Shown here: positions 17,082 through 26,049 of the stretch, piece after piece
Layout of the letters: each line of letters opens with the position of its first letter
Position numbering within the stretch: the first letter of the stretch is position 1
Assembly: GCF_012726205.1 (NCBI RefSeq)
Contig: NZ_JAASAE010000013.1
Location: 56,071 to 120,070 of the forward strand
Length of the DNA: 64,000 bases
From: Rhodococcus sp. HNM0569
GTDB lineage: Bacteria; Actinomycetota; Actinomycetes; Mycobacteriales; Mycobacteriaceae
Reading direction: 5' to 3'
The notes under the pieces: model-generated
What the model saw: the letters and a program-made list of their open reading frames with translations, nothing else
Databases searched by the model: none
What the model was told of the DNA's origin: nothing
Position numbers and translations under genes: made by a program

Positions 17082-18203
17082 GTGACAGCACCAGAAGCGG
17101 ATGCCGGATCCGCACGCGCCACCATCGGGGTGGTGCGCGAATCCGGCGACGGCGAGCGCCGGGTGGCGCGCGTGCCGAAGGTAGCGGCGACGTTGATCGG
17201 CAAGGGCGTCGACGTCGTCGTCGAGCCGGGGGCGGGCGCAGGAGCTTTGATCCCCGATGCGGCGTACGAGAGCGAAGGCGCGCGCCTCGGCGACGCGTGG
17301 TCGGCCGACGTCGTCGTCAAGGTGGCCCCGCCGTCCGGCGACGAGGTCGCGAAACTGCGCGCGGGGCAGACCGTCATCGGCTTCCTCGCACCGCGAAACG
17401 AAGGCAACCAGATCGCGGCGTTGAAGGACGCGGGGGTTCAGGCCTTTGCGATGGAAGCGATTCCGCGCATCTCGCGTGCTCAGGTGATGGACGCGCTGTC
17501 GTCGCAGGCGAACGTCTCCGGCTACAAGGCGACGCTGCTCGCGGCCACCGAGCTCACCCGGTTCTTCCCGATGCTCACCACGGCGGCCGGCACGGTCAAG
17601 CCCGCGTCGGTCCTCGTGCTCGGCGTCGGTGTCGCCGGCCTGCAGGCGCTCGCGACGGCCAAGCGGCTCGGGTCGCGCCCCACCGGCTACGACGTGCGCC
17701 CCGAGGTCGCCGACCAGGTGCGATCCGTCGGCGCGCAGTGGCTCGATCTCGGAATCGACGCGGCGGGCGAAGGCGGATACGCGCGTGAGCTCACCGACGA
17801 CGAACGTGCCCAGCAGCAGCAGGCCCTGCAGGAGGCGATCGGCGGCTTCGATGTCGTCATCACCACCGCCCTCGTGCCGGGTCGTCCCGCACCCCGGCTG
17901 GTGACCGCGGCCGCGGTCGAGGCGATGAAGCCCGGCAGCGTCGTCGTCGACCTCGCGGGCGAGACCGGCGGCAACTGCGAACTGACGGTGCCGGGCGAGA
18001 CGGTCGTGCGGCACGACGTCACGATCGCGTCGCCGCTCAATCTGCCTGCCACGATGCCCGAGCATTCGTCGGAGCTGTACGCGAAGAACGTCGCGGCGCT
18101 GCTGGGTCTCATGCTCGACGAGAACGGCGCGCTCGCACCGGATTTCTCCGACGAGGTGCTCTCCGCATCGTGCGTCACACGTGTCGCCGAGGAACAGGGG
18201 TAG
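17082..18203 (+). CDS. pntAA: NAD(P) transhydrogenase alpha subunit, part 1
   Basis: A 373-residue soluble NAD(H)-binding domain I. It has an AlaDH_PNT N-terminal region (VVRESGDGERRVARVPKV), RISRAQVMDALSSQANVSGYKA and the Rossmann motif LVLGVGVAGLQALATAKRLG (about residues 181-200) followed by YDVRPE. It works with PntAB and PntB to reduce NADP+ by NADH using the proton gradient. The GTG start has AGAGTAGGG upstream. It is first of three genes; the split alpha subunit is the usual actinobacterial arrangement. Confidence 0.94.
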   Translation: MTAPEADAGSARATIGVVRESGDGERRVARVPKVAATLIGKGVDVVVEPGAGAGALIPDAAYESEGARLGDAWSADVVVKVAPPSGDEVAKLRAGQTVIGFLAPRNEGNQIAALKDAGVQAFAMEAIPRISRAQVMDALSSQANVSGYKATLLAATELTRFFPMLTTAAGTVKPASVLVLGVGVAGLQALATAKRLGSRPTGYDVRPEVADQVRSVGAQWLDLGIDAAGEGGYARELTDDERAQQQQALQEAIGGFDVVITTALVPGRPAPRLVTAAAVEAMKPGSVVVDLAGETGGNCELTVPGETVVRHDVTIASPLNLPATMPEHSSELYAKNVAALLGLMLDENGALAPDFSDEVLSASCVTRVAEEQG

Positions 18204-18207
18204 AGGC

Positions 18208-18537
18208 ATGTACACCGAACTGTTGTCCAACATCGCGATCCTGGTGCTGTCCGGGTTCGTCGGCTTCGCGGTCATCTCGAAGGTCCCCAACACCCTGCAC
18301 ACCCCGCTCATGTCGGGTACGAACGCGATCCACGGCATCGTCATGCTCGGTGCGCTCGTCGTGCTCGGCAAGGTCCACGACCCGTCGTGGGGTCTGCGCG
18401 TGATCCTGTTGGTGGCCTTGATCTTCGGCACCGTCAACGTGGTCGGCGGCTTCGTCGTCACCGACCGGATGCTCGCGATGTTCAAGACGAAGCCGGCCGA
18501 CAAGGCCGGCAGCGCTGCGCAGGGGGATCACAAGTGA
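18208..18537 (+). CDS. pntAB: NAD(P) transhydrogenase alpha subunit, part 2
   Basis: A 109-residue membrane protein with three hydrophobic helices ([54 protein letters not shown]), the membrane part of the alpha subunit. GAGG sits just before the ATG at 18208. Its stop overlaps the pntB GTG (GTGA). It forms part of the proton channel of the transhydrogenase. Confidence 0.94.
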   Translation: MYTELLSNIAILVLSGFVGFAVISKVPNTLHTPLMSGTNAIHGIVMLGALVVLGKVHDPSWGLRVILLVALIFGTVNVVGGFVVTDRMLAMFKTKPADKAGSAAQGDHK

Positions 18538-19961
18538 CCTATCTCGTGAACGGCCTCTACATCGTGGCCTTCGCTCTGTTCATCTACGGCCTGATGGGTC
18601 TCACCGGCCCCAAGACGGCCGTGCGTGGCAACCAGATCGCCGCGGTCGGCATGCTCGTCGCGGTCGTCGCCACGCTCATCTCGATCCGTGACGCCGACTC
18701 GGCCAACTGGATCATCGTGGTCGTCGGCCTCGTCGTCGGCATCGCGCTTGGCGTCCCGCCCGCACTGCGGACCAAGATGACGGCGATGCCGCAGTTGGTG
18801 GCGCTGTTCAACGGCGTCGGTGGCGGCACGGTCGCGCTCATCGCGTGGTCCGAGTTCCTCGACTCGTCGGGCTTCACCAACTTCCATGGGGAACAGCCGG
18901 TCGCGCACATCGTCGTCGCGTCGCTGTTCGCGGCGATCATCGGCTCGGTGTCGTTCTGGGGCTCGGTCATCGCGTTCCTCAAGCTGCAGGAGACCCTGCC
19001 CGGAAAGCCGATCGGCATCGGCAGACTGCAGCAGCCGCTCAACGGTCTGCTGCTCGTCGGGGCAGTCGTGCTCGCGGTGGTCATCGGCGTCAAGGCGATC
19101 TCGCCGGAAGGCGCCACCAGCCAGTGGTGGATGGTCGGCGTCCTCGTGCTCGCGGGTGTGCTCGGTCTGATGGTGGTGCTGCCGATCGGCGGCGCGGACA
19201 TGCCGGTCGTCATCTCGCTCCTGAACGCACTGACCGGCCTGTCGGCAGCGGCGGCGGGCCTCGCGCTCGACAATCAGGCGATGATCGTGGCGGGCATGAT
19301 CGTCGGCGCGTCCGGCTCGATCCTGACCAACCTCATGGCCAAGGCGATGAACCGTTCGATCCCGGCGATCGTCGCGGGCGGCTTCGGTGGCGGCGCGGGT
19401 CCGGCCGCCGCGGCGGGCGACGAGAACCGCACCGTCACGTCGACCTCGGCGGCCGATGCGGCGATCCAGATGGCGTACGCCAACCAGGTGATCATCGTGC
19501 CCGGCTACGGGCTCGCGGTGGCGCAGGCGCAGCATTCGGTCAAGGACATGGCGAAACTGCTCGAGAGCAAGGGCGTCACCGTCAAGTACGCGATCCACCC
19601 GGTCGCAGGCCGCATGCCCGGTCACATGAACGTGCTGCTCGCCGAGGCCGACGTCGAGTACGACGCGATGAAGGAAATGGACGACATCAACGACGAGTTC
19701 GCGCGCACCGACGTCACGCTCGTCATCGGCGCCAACGACGTCACCAACCCGGCCGCCCGCGAGGACCCGTCGTCGCCGATCTACGGCATGCCGGTGCTCA
19801 ACGTCGACCAGTCGAAGTCGGTGATCGTGCTCAAGCGGTCGATGTCGTCCGGCTTCGCGGGGATCGACAATCCGCTGTTCTACGCGCCCAACACGTCGAT
19901 GCTGTTCGGCGATGCCAAGAAGATGGTGGGCGAGGTCATCGAGGAGCTCAAGGCCCTCTGA
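18534..19961 (+). CDS. pntB: NAD(P) transhydrogenase beta subunit
   Basis: A 475-residue protein. The first 280 residues hold about eight to nine membrane helices. The C-terminal 180 residues form the NADP(H)-binding domain III, with [16 protein letters not shown] (about residue 325), [33 protein letters not shown] and [15 protein letters not shown]. With PntAA and PntAB it couples proton entry to NADPH formation. The GTG overlaps the pntAB stop. A long inverted repeat follows the gene. Confidence 0.95.
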   Translation: MTYLVNGLYIVAFALFIYGLMGLTGPKTAVRGNQIAAVGMLVAVVATLISIRDADSANWIIVVVGLVVGIALGVPPALRTKMTAMPQLVALFNGVGGGTVALIAWSEFLDSSGFTNFHGEQPVAHIVVASLFAAIIGSVSFWGSVIAFLKLQETLPGKPIGIGRLQQPLNGLLLVGAVVLAVVIGVKAISPEGATSQWWMVGVLVLAGVLGLMVVLPIGGADMPVVISLLNALTGLSAAAAGLALDNQAMIVAGMIVGASGSILTNLMAKAMNRSIPAIVAGGFGGGAGPAAAAGDENRTVTSTSAADAAIQMAYANQVIIVPGYGLAVAQAQHSVKDMAKLLESKGVTVKYAIHPVAGRMPGHMNVLLAEADVEYDAMKEMDDINDEFARTDVTLVIGANDVTNPAAREDPSSPIYGMPVLNVDQSKSVIVLKRSMSSGFAGIDNPLFYAPNTSMLFGDAKKMVGEVIEELKAL

Positions 19962-19978
19962 GCCCGTTCGACGAAAAA

Positions 19979-20029
19979 GGACGCAAGTTCGCCCGTGCGC
20001 ATTCGATGCGCGCGGGCGAACTTGCGTCC
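19979..20029. terminator. Long hairpin between pntB and the PAP2 gene, U-run on minus strand
   Basis: Arms 19979-20000 and 20008-20029 pair over 22 positions with one mismatch around a 7-nt loop. On the minus strand the stem is followed by CCTTTTTCG, so it is a classic terminator for the PAP2-like gene. On the plus strand no T-run follows, but the stem could still end the convergent pnt transcript. Confidence 0.85.
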
Positions 20030-20057
20030 GGGGTGGATGTGGGAACGGGGGTGACCG

Positions 20058-20675
20058 TCAGCGGTGCCGCACGAGGGCCATCGCGGCGGGGTCGGGACGC
20101 TGACGCTCGCGTTCGGCGGCGATCGGCGAGTACACCATGATGATCGACGCGACGGCCCACCAGATGGCGGTGATGGTGCCTGCGGCCGCGATGCCGGGCA
20201 GGCCCACCGGCTCGCTCGCGAGCGAGGCCGCGACGACGGCCAGGACCACGACGGCACCGAGGCCGGACACGACCGGCTTGAAGCGCGGCGACGCCACGAG
20301 CAGTCCGGTGCTGTAGACGGCCATCGCGGCGACGACATGTCCGCTCGGGAGGATCGCCTCGGGAGCGCCGTCGGCCCACACGCGCACGAGCGCCGAGCCC
20401 AGGTTGGCGCCGACCGTGAGGGTGAGGACCGCCGCGACGCCGTAGGAAAGGCGCCGGATCATGGCAACGACCGAAAGCACGACGGTGGCTGCCATCACGG
20501 TGGTGACGTCCACCGCGGTCAGGACAGGTTCGGCCATAGTTCGGATCTGTTCGGGAAACTGCATCGCAGTCGAATCGGGGCGCAGGAGATACAGCGCCAC
20601 GAGTGCGATCGCACCGGTAGCGGCAAGGGAGAGAAGGCGGACGCTGCGCTGCGTCCGACGGGCCGAATCTGTCAC
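20058..20675 (-). CDS. PAP2-superfamily-like membrane phosphatase
   Basis: A 205-residue protein with about five hydrophobic segments and the PSGHVVAAMAVYSTG sequence, which matches motif 2 (PSGH) of PAP2 acid phosphatases. The KxxxxxxRP and SRxxxxxHxxxD motifs are not clearly present, so activity is uncertain. The GTG at 20675 is the likely start; the frame's upstream 52 residues are a shadow. A strong terminator follows. Confidence 0.65.
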   Translation of the reverse strand: MTDSARRTQRSVRLLSLAATGAIALVALYLLRPDSTAMQFPEQIRTMAEPVLTAVDVTTVMAATVVLSVVAMIRRLSYGVAAVLTLTVGANLGSALVRVWADGAPEAILPSGHVVAAMAVYSTGLLVASPRFKPVVSGLGAVVVLAVVAASLASEPVGLPGIAAAGTITAIWWAVASIIMVYSPIAAERERQRPDPAAMALVRHR

Positions 20676-20733
20676 GCTGACCAGGATGCCAAAGACGCCT
20701 GGCCTCCCGAAATCGCGTTTTGTGTGATCTTGG

Positions 20734-21906
20734 TCAAAGTGCCCTGCGAGGCCGGACAATTCGGGCGCCGGCGCTCGCCGCGAGGACGCAGAACAGTGGA
20801 ATGACCATGGCGAGCGTGAGTGGAATAACATGCGCGGACCACCCGATCAAAGCGGGACCCGCGAGAAGTCCGACGTAACCCATCCCGACGACACGCGACA
20901 TGTCGGTGCCCGGTGCGCCGTCCTGAAGGTTGCCTGCGGCGGTGAAGATCTGCGGGATGCCGCCCGAGAGCCCCAGCCCGAACAGTGCCCACCCGGCGAG
21001 CGTGAGCGGCAGTGTCAGGCCCGTGGCGACGAGCGCGATACCGACCGCCGCGAGCGCGCAGCCGTAGCGCACGACCGCGACCGGCCCGAGGGTGTGGCTC
21101 ACGCGGTCCGCGGCGAACCGGCCGAGCGTCATCGTCGTCGAGAACGCGCCGAATGCGAAGGCGGCGGTCGCATCGCTCGCGCCGAATTCCTCCTTCACCT
21201 GCAACGTGCTCCAGTCGTTCGCCGCGCCCTCGGCGAGGAGCAAGCCGAAGGCGAGGGCGCCGAGGGCGACGACCCTTCCCGACGGGCGGCGGCGCCGGGG
21301 GCCGGGCGGAGGCGTGTCGGCGTGATGTCGTGGGGACGGCAACAGGCTGGGCGTCGCGCACGCGACGACGACGAACCCGGCCGCGCCGCCGGCCCCCAGT
21401 GTGGCGGCCGGTGCGAGCGCGCCGCCGAGCGCCGCGGCCCCGGCGAGTGAACCCGCGACGCCACCGATCGAGAACAAGGCGTGGAAGGCCGACATGATCG
21501 GCCTTCCGTAGCGGCGCTCCGCGAGTACGGCCTGCGCGTTCATCGACACGTCGAGCGCCCCGTTTCCGAAGCCGAACAAGGCGAGCGCGAGGCCCAGCTG
21601 CCAGGCGTTCGACGCGAGAGCGGGCCCGACCGCCGCCGCGGCCAGGATCGTGCCCGCGGCGGCGACCATCCGGGCGCTGCCGATCCGGTCGGCGAGCGGA
21701 CCGCTCAACTGCATGCCCGCGATCGCGCCGAGGGCGAGGACGAGCAGCAGGCTGCCGAGCGTCGGGTGGCTCACACCCGTGCGCTCCTGCACCGTCGGGA
21801 TGTGTACGACCCACAGTCCCATCAGGAAACCGTTGGTCGCGAACACGGCGAAGATCGCTACGCGTGCTCGACGTGTGCGTTGCACCTCGTTTTCGCTCCC
21901 GTCCAT
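20734..21906 (-). CDS. Major facilitator superfamily transporter
   Basis: A 390-residue membrane protein with about 12 hydrophobic helices and a cytosolic Pro/Arg-rich loop near residue 200 (PPPGPRRRRPSG). Helix 1 (ATNGFLMGLWVVHIPTVQERTG) and the first cytosolic loop GPLADRIGSARMV fit the YbjJ/FSR-like MFS group of putative exporters or sugar permeases. The ATG at 21906 is used; the very long extension of this frame to the left of the next genes is a shadow. The substrate is unknown. Confidence 0.85.
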   Translation of the reverse strand: MDGSENEVQRTRRARVAIFAVFATNGFLMGLWVVHIPTVQERTGVSHPTLGSLLLVLALGAIAGMQLSGPLADRIGSARMVAAAGTILAAAAVGPALASNAWQLGLALALFGFGNGALDVSMNAQAVLAERRYGRPIMSAFHALFSIGGVAGSLAGAAALGGALAPAATLGAGGAAGFVVVACATPSLLPSPRHHADTPPPGPRRRRPSGRVVALGALAFGLLLAEGAANDWSTLQVKEEFGASDATAAFAFGAFSTTMTLGRFAADRVSHTLGPVAVVRYGCALAAVGIALVATGLTLPLTLAGWALFGLGLSGGIPQIFTAAGNLQDGAPGTDMSRVVGMGYVGLLAGPALIGWSAHVIPLTLAMVIPLFCVLAASAGARIVRPRRAL

Positions 21907-22007
21907 GCCGTGGGAAACCGTCCCCGACCACTGTCGCAGCACCGGCCGTGGAGCGCCGGGCTTCGCGTGCGGCGCCCGCGGCGTCCCGAAGCGACGGTGC
22001 CAGGCGT

Positions 22008-22013
22008 TAGTCT
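22008..22013 (+). promoter_or_regulatory. Leaderless -10 of the phosphotransferase gene
   Basis: TAGTCT matches TANNNT and ends seven bases before the GTG at 22021. No Shine-Dalgarno is present between, so transcription probably starts at the GTG. Confidence 0.45.
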
Positions 22014-22020
22014 CTTGCGC

Positions 22021-23049
22021 GTGAATGCTGTAGGGATCGACGAAGATGCCGTGTCCGCCTGGATTGCCGGACTGGGCGTCGGGGCCGTGGCTCCGCTCGC
22101 CTTCGAGCGGATCGGAAACGGCCAGTCCAATCTCACCTACTCGGTGACCGATGCGGGCGGCGGGCGCTGGGTACTGCGCCGTCCCCCGCTGGGCACGTTG
22201 CTGTCGTCGGCACACGATGTCGTCCGTGAGCACCGCATCCTGTCTGCGCTGCAGTTCTCGAAGGTGCCGGTCCCCAAGATCCTCGGCCTCACCGAGGACC
22301 CCGCGATCACCGACGCACCGCTCGTGCTCATGAGCTATGTCGCGGGCACCGTCGTCGACAGCGTCAACGCCGCCGAGACGCTCACGCCGGAGCAGCGCGC
22401 CGCGATCGGTGCCTCGATGCCGCGCACGCTCGCGCGGATCCACGCCGTCGACCTCGAGGACACGGGTCTGGCCGACCTCGCGAGCCACGCTCCGTACGCG
22501 CCACGTCAGATCAAGCGCTGGAAAGCGCAGTGGGAGAAGTCGAAGACGCGCGAGGTCGCGGCGGTCGACGAACTCGCCGACCTGCTCGAACGCAATGCGC
22601 CCGAGCAGACCGAGGTCACGCTCGTGCACGGCGACTTCCACCTCAACAACGTCATCGTCGACCCGGAGAGCGGCGACATCCTGTCGGTCCTCGACTGGGA
22701 ACTCGCGACGCTCGGCGACCCGCTCGCGGATGTCGGAGCGCTGCTCGCCTACTGGTCGCAGGCCGACGACAAGGTCGCCGGGCCGTTCATGGCGTCCACG
22801 CTCGAGGGCTTCCCGACGCGCGACGAACTCGCCGCGCTGTACGCCGAGCGCACCGGTCGCGACGTCGCAGCCGTGGGTTACTGGCACGCGCTCGCGTTGT
22901 GGAAGCTCGCGATCATCGCCGAGGGGGTACTGCGCCGCATCGTCGACGACCCCCGCAACCGTGCCGACTCGGGTGCTCCCACTGCGGCGCTGGTCGACGG
23001 CATCATCGACCGCGCGGTGGAAACCGCTCGCGCTCAGGGGCTTTCGTAG
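22021..23049 (+). CDS. Aminoglycoside-phosphotransferase-fold kinase (FadE36/ACAD10-N type)
   Basis: A 342-residue APH-fold protein. It has GNGQSNLTYSV (nucleotide loop), WVLRRPPLGTLLSSAHDV, the catalytic loop LVHGDFHLNNVIVD (about residue 204) and VLDWELATLGDPLADVG (metal site). Relatives include the kinase-like domain of vertebrate ACAD10/11, which phosphorylates 4-hydroxyacyl-CoAs, and mycobacterial FadE36. A role in hydroxy-fatty-acid catabolism is an inference. It is divergent from the MFS gene and its 3' end overlaps mqo by 16 bp. Confidence 0.85.
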   Translation: MNAVGIDEDAVSAWIAGLGVGAVAPLAFERIGNGQSNLTYSVTDAGGGRWVLRRPPLGTLLSSAHDVVREHRILSALQFSKVPVPKILGLTEDPAITDAPLVLMSYVAGTVVDSVNAAETLTPEQRAAIGASMPRTLARIHAVDLEDTGLADLASHAPYAPRQIKRWKAQWEKSKTREVAAVDELADLLERNAPEQTEVTLVHGDFHLNNVIVDPESGDILSVLDWELATLGDPLADVGALLAYWSQADDKVAGPFMASTLEGFPTRDELAALYAERTGRDVAAVGYWHALALWKLAIIAEGVLRRIVDDPRNRADSGAPTAALVDGIIDRAVETARAQGLS

Positions 23050-24473
23050 GATCCGCTCGTCGGCGCCTCGGGCAGGCGGGGTGCCGACGAGGGTTTCGTC
23101 TGCGGAAAGCACTCCCGCACAAGGTCCTCCATGGCGGGCACCGCGACGGATGCGCCGGGGGATGCGCCCAGCAGACCGGCGATCGACCGGTCTTCGGACA
23201 TCACGAGTTCGGTTCCCGAGCGTAGTGCGCCGCCACGGTCCGGATCGGGTGTCACCAGTTGCGCGCGTTGCCCGGCCGCGAAGAACTCCCAGTGATCCCG
23301 ATCGGCTTCGGGGTAGAAGCGGCGCAACTGCGCGAACTTCCTCCGGTCGGATGCGAGGAGCTGTCCGATCAGGTATCGGACGAGACCGAGGTTGTCGCGG
23401 AGGGCGGCGGCGAGCACGGGCAGGTTGTGCCACTGCAGCGTCGCGAAGAAGTCGACGAGGCTGCCGTGCTTCAGCAGGCGCGTGCTGAACATCGCGTACG
23501 GGCCGAACATCACGTGCCCTCTGCCGTCGACCATGCGTTTGTCGAGGTGAGGAACCGACATCGGTGGCGCGCCCACGTCCGCCTGGCCGTACACCTTGCC
23601 CTCGTGGTGCTCGACGACCTCTGCTCGGGAGCACCGGAAGAAGCCCGCGCCCACCGGTAGGACGCCGTAGCCTCTCACCTCGGGCACGCCTCCCTGCTGC
23701 AACAGGCGCAGCGCCCGCCCTCCCGCCCCGACGAAGACGAATGCGGCGTGGATGCGAAAGGCTCCACCGTCCTTCGTGTTCTTTCCGGTGACGGTCCATC
23801 CACCTTCGGCTCGGCGGTACAGGCGGCGAACCTCGTGTGAGGTGGCGATCGTTCCTCCCGACCGTGCGACCAGCTCGCCGAGCGTGCGAGTGAGAGCGCC
23901 GAAGTCGATGTCGGTGCCGTGCCGGTGGCGGGTTGCCGCCATGGGTTCCGGGGCGTGTCTGCCCCGCATCGTGAGGGGAGCCCACTGTGCGATGACGTCG
24001 GGATCCTCCGTGTACTCCATGTCGCGGAAGCGCGGGTCGCGGACGAGCGTGGCGAAGCGCCGTCGCAGGTACTCCACGTCTCGGTTGCCGAATACGAGAT
24101 CGATGTGCGGTGTCGGGTGGAGGAAGTCGGCGGTGTCGAGAAGCCCGCGGCGTTCGAGCGCGGACCACCAGTCGCGCGTCCTCGCGTAGAGGTCGGCCAC
24201 GGCCTGTGGTCCACGAGGATCTTCCGGGTCGGGCATGTAATTGAGTTCGCAGTAGCCGGAGTGACCGGTTCCGGCATTGTTCCACGCCGACGAGCTTTCG
24301 GCTGCCAGTGAGCCGGCACGCTCGACCAGCGTGATCCGTCGTGTCGGCTCGTCGAGAGCGAGCATCGCTGCGAGCGTGGTCGACATGATGCCGCCGCCGA
24401 TGAGCAGGATGTCGGTCTCGGACGTGACTGTCGTGGCCCCCCGCCGGATCGTCGGCGTTCGTCGAACTGTCAT
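23034..24473 (-). CDS. mqo: Malate:quinone oxidoreductase
   Basis: A 479-residue FAD protein. It has the N-terminal Rossmann motif DILLIGGGIMSTTLAAML (about residues 20-37), SSAWNNAGTGHSGYCELNYMP, TDIDFGALTRTL, FVFVGAGGRALRLLQ and GTELVMSEDRSIAGLLGASPGAS at the C-terminal FAD contact. This is the membrane-associated Mqo family, which oxidises malate to oxaloacetate and passes electrons to quinone in the TCA cycle. The ATG at 24473 has AAAGGAC upstream. It is divergent from a LysR gene, its probable regulator. Confidence 0.94.
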   Translation of the reverse strand: MTVRRTPTIRRGATTVTSETDILLIGGGIMSTTLAAMLALDEPTRRITLVERAGSLAAESSSAWNNAGTGHSGYCELNYMPDPEDPRGPQAVADLYARTRDWWSALERRGLLDTADFLHPTPHIDLVFGNRDVEYLRRRFATLVRDPRFRDMEYTEDPDVIAQWAPLTMRGRHAPEPMAATRHRHGTDIDFGALTRTLGELVARSGGTIATSHEVRRLYRRAEGGWTVTGKNTKDGGAFRIHAAFVFVGAGGRALRLLQQGGVPEVRGYGVLPVGAGFFRCSRAEVVEHHEGKVYGQADVGAPPMSVPHLDKRMVDGRGHVMFGPYAMFSTRLLKHGSLVDFFATLQWHNLPVLAAALRDNLGLVRYLIGQLLASDRRKFAQLRRFYPEADRDHWEFFAAGQRAQLVTPDPDRGGALRSGTELVMSEDRSIAGLLGASPGASVAVPAMEDLVRECFPQTKPSSAPRLPEAPTSGSYESP

Positions 24474-24569
24474 GTGCCGCTGTCCTTTCGGGATCGGATT
24501 CGTCGCTCCCCACTCTGCTCGACCGAATACGTTCCGTCCAATGAATGATCGGGTATATATAATCCGCGA
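24474..24569. promoter_or_regulatory. mqo-lysR divergent promoter region
   Basis: This 96-bp gap contains an unusually A/T-rich stretch. TATAAT at 24558-24563 is a perfect -10, six bases before the lysR ATG. The neighbouring ATGAATGATCGGGTATATAT offers T-N11-A spacings typical of LysR boxes. The mqo start is further away and preceded by a Shine-Dalgarno. LysR binding here could control both genes. Confidence 0.55.
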
Positions 24570-25469
24570 ATGGATGAATTGATGGCCAGGCTCGCACCGC
24601 ACCTGAGCGCGCTGAACGCACTTGCCGTGCAGGACGGGCACATGACTCGTGCGGCGCAGGCCCTGGGCATTCCGCAGTCGTCGATGAGTCGGCGTATTCA
24701 TCTCCTCGAACGCGAGCTCGGCACACCGCTCCTGGTGCCGCGCGGCCGCACCGTCACCCTCACGCCTGCCGCCGAACGACTTGCCCGCCGTGTCCGCGGC
24801 CCACTGCGCGAAATGGCCGACGCCCTCGACGATCTCGCCGGCGAGGCGGATGCCGACCACGGCACGGTGCGCTTCGGCTTTCCGCTGACGATGGGATCCG
24901 GCCGGGTGCCGGCTCTGCTCGCTGCATTCCACCGCGAGGTTCCGGGGGTGCACCTGCACCTCGAGCAGGCGCACGGATCCGACCTCGCCTCGAGGCTCCG
25001 GGAAGGAGAAGTGGATGTCGCGGTGGTGATTCCGCCGCCCGAGGGTATCGAGCACGTGATCGTCGACGTGCAGACGATCACGGCCGTGTTGCCGTCCGGA
25101 CACTCTCTCGCGCACCAGCCGCGACTCGGATTGGCGGACCTACGGCACGATCCGTTCGTGGCGAATCCGTCCACCTACAACCTGCGTCGGTCGACCGACT
25201 CGTGGTGCCGTGCCGCCGGCTTCACGCCGGACATCACGATCGAGGTCACCGAGTTCGCGACTATGCGCGAGTTGGTCGGCCGTGGTCTCGGTGTCGCCTT
25301 GTTGCCGCACGCCGACCGAACGGCATCCGGGACCGTGGAGATTCCGCTCGAGCCGGACACGTGCAGACGCGACGTGGCGCTCGCGTGGGGACCGACCGGC
25401 CGCACTCCCGTTGCGCAACGTCTGCGTCGATACATGCTCGAACACTGGCGGATGCCTGTGGGCAGCTGA
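24570..25469 (+). CDS. LysR-family transcriptional regulator
   Basis: A 299-residue LysR protein. The N-terminal winged HTH (residues 12-70) reads LNALAVQDGHMTRAAQALGIPQSSMSRRIHLLERELG. The effector domain (about 95-290) includes GTVRFGFPLTMGSGRVP and GLGVALLPHAD. It is divergent from mqo, so control of malate oxidation and self-repression are likely, with an organic acid as probable co-inducer (inference). The ATG is six bases after a perfect TATAAT and no Shine-Dalgarno is seen, so the transcript is probably leaderless. Confidence 0.92.
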   Translation: MDELMARLAPHLSALNALAVQDGHMTRAAQALGIPQSSMSRRIHLLERELGTPLLVPRGRTVTLTPAAERLARRVRGPLREMADALDDLAGEADADHGTVRFGFPLTMGSGRVPALLAAFHREVPGVHLHLEQAHGSDLASRLREGEVDVAVVIPPPEGIEHVIVDVQTITAVLPSGHSLAHQPRLGLADLRHDPFVANPSTYNLRRSTDSWCRAAGFTPDITIEVTEFATMRELVGRGLGVALLPHADRTASGTVEIPLEPDTCRRDVALAWGPTGRTPVAQRLRRYMLEHWRMPVGS

Positions 25470-25472
25470 GAA

Positions 25473-25949
25473 CTATCCCGCGTTGCGGTCGTCGACCACG
25501 ATCGTGGCGGCGGCAGTCCGGATCGCTTCGGGGATCGCCACCGGGGTGCGGGTGTCGCGGTCGACGTAGACGTGGACGAACCGTGCGGTCGCGGCGGGAA
25601 CGAGAGCGTCTCCCTCCACGCGGAAAACGGCGAGCGAGTACACGATGCTGCGGGTGCCGAGTCGCTCGACGGCGATACCCACCTGCAGCGCATCGGGGAA
25701 GCTCAGTTCGCGCAGGTAACGGCAGGACGTCTCGGCGACGATGCCGATCGCGGGCAAGTCCCGGATGTCGGTGTCCGTCGACGACATCAGCCAGGCGTTG
25801 ACCGCGGTGTCGAGGTAGGCGTAGTACGTGACGTTGTTGACGTGACCGTAGTGATCGTTGTCGGCCCACCTGGTCGGCACCGGCCACAGCACCGGATACG
25901 ACTGGGGGTCGGGCAGCGACTGTGCATGCGGCTGGTCGGAAGTGCTCAC
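25473..25949 (-). CDS. 4HBT hotdog acyl-CoA thioesterase
   Basis: A 158-residue hotdog-fold protein. RWADNDHYGHVNNVTYYAYLDTAVNAWL (residues 27-54) carries the catalytic Asp of 4-hydroxybenzoyl-CoA-type thioesterases. SCRYLRELSFPDALQVGIAVERLGTRSIVY forms the central strands. It should hydrolyse an acyl-CoA in the cytosol. It is convergent with lysR (three-base gap) and divergent from the macrodomain gene. The acyl substrate is not predictable. Confidence 0.88.
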   Translation of the reverse strand: MSTSDQPHAQSLPDPQSYPVLWPVPTRWADNDHYGHVNNVTYYAYLDTAVNAWLMSSTDTDIRDLPAIGIVAETSCRYLRELSFPDALQVGIAVERLGTRSIVYSLAVFRVEGDALVPAATARFVHVYVDRDTRTPVAIPEAIRTAAATIVVDDRNAG

Positions 25950-26049
25950 GGGCGCCGAGCCTATCGAGTCCGCTCGACGGCCTCACGGCGAGCAGTCGTC
26001 GGGAGCGACTGCGCGGTAACCCGGCACGCCGCGACCGTACCCGTCGACA

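Noticed and set aside
20058..20675. Confident functional PAP2 phosphatase
   Set aside because: Only the PSGH motif is clear; the other two catalytic motifs are missing or unrecognised, so I keep it as PAP2-like.
20734..24726. 1330-residue minus-strand open frame
   Set aside because: Only its last 390 residues (from 21906) look like a protein (MFS transporter). The rest lies antisense to the phosphotransferase gene and under mqo in another frame, with Arg-rich random composition.
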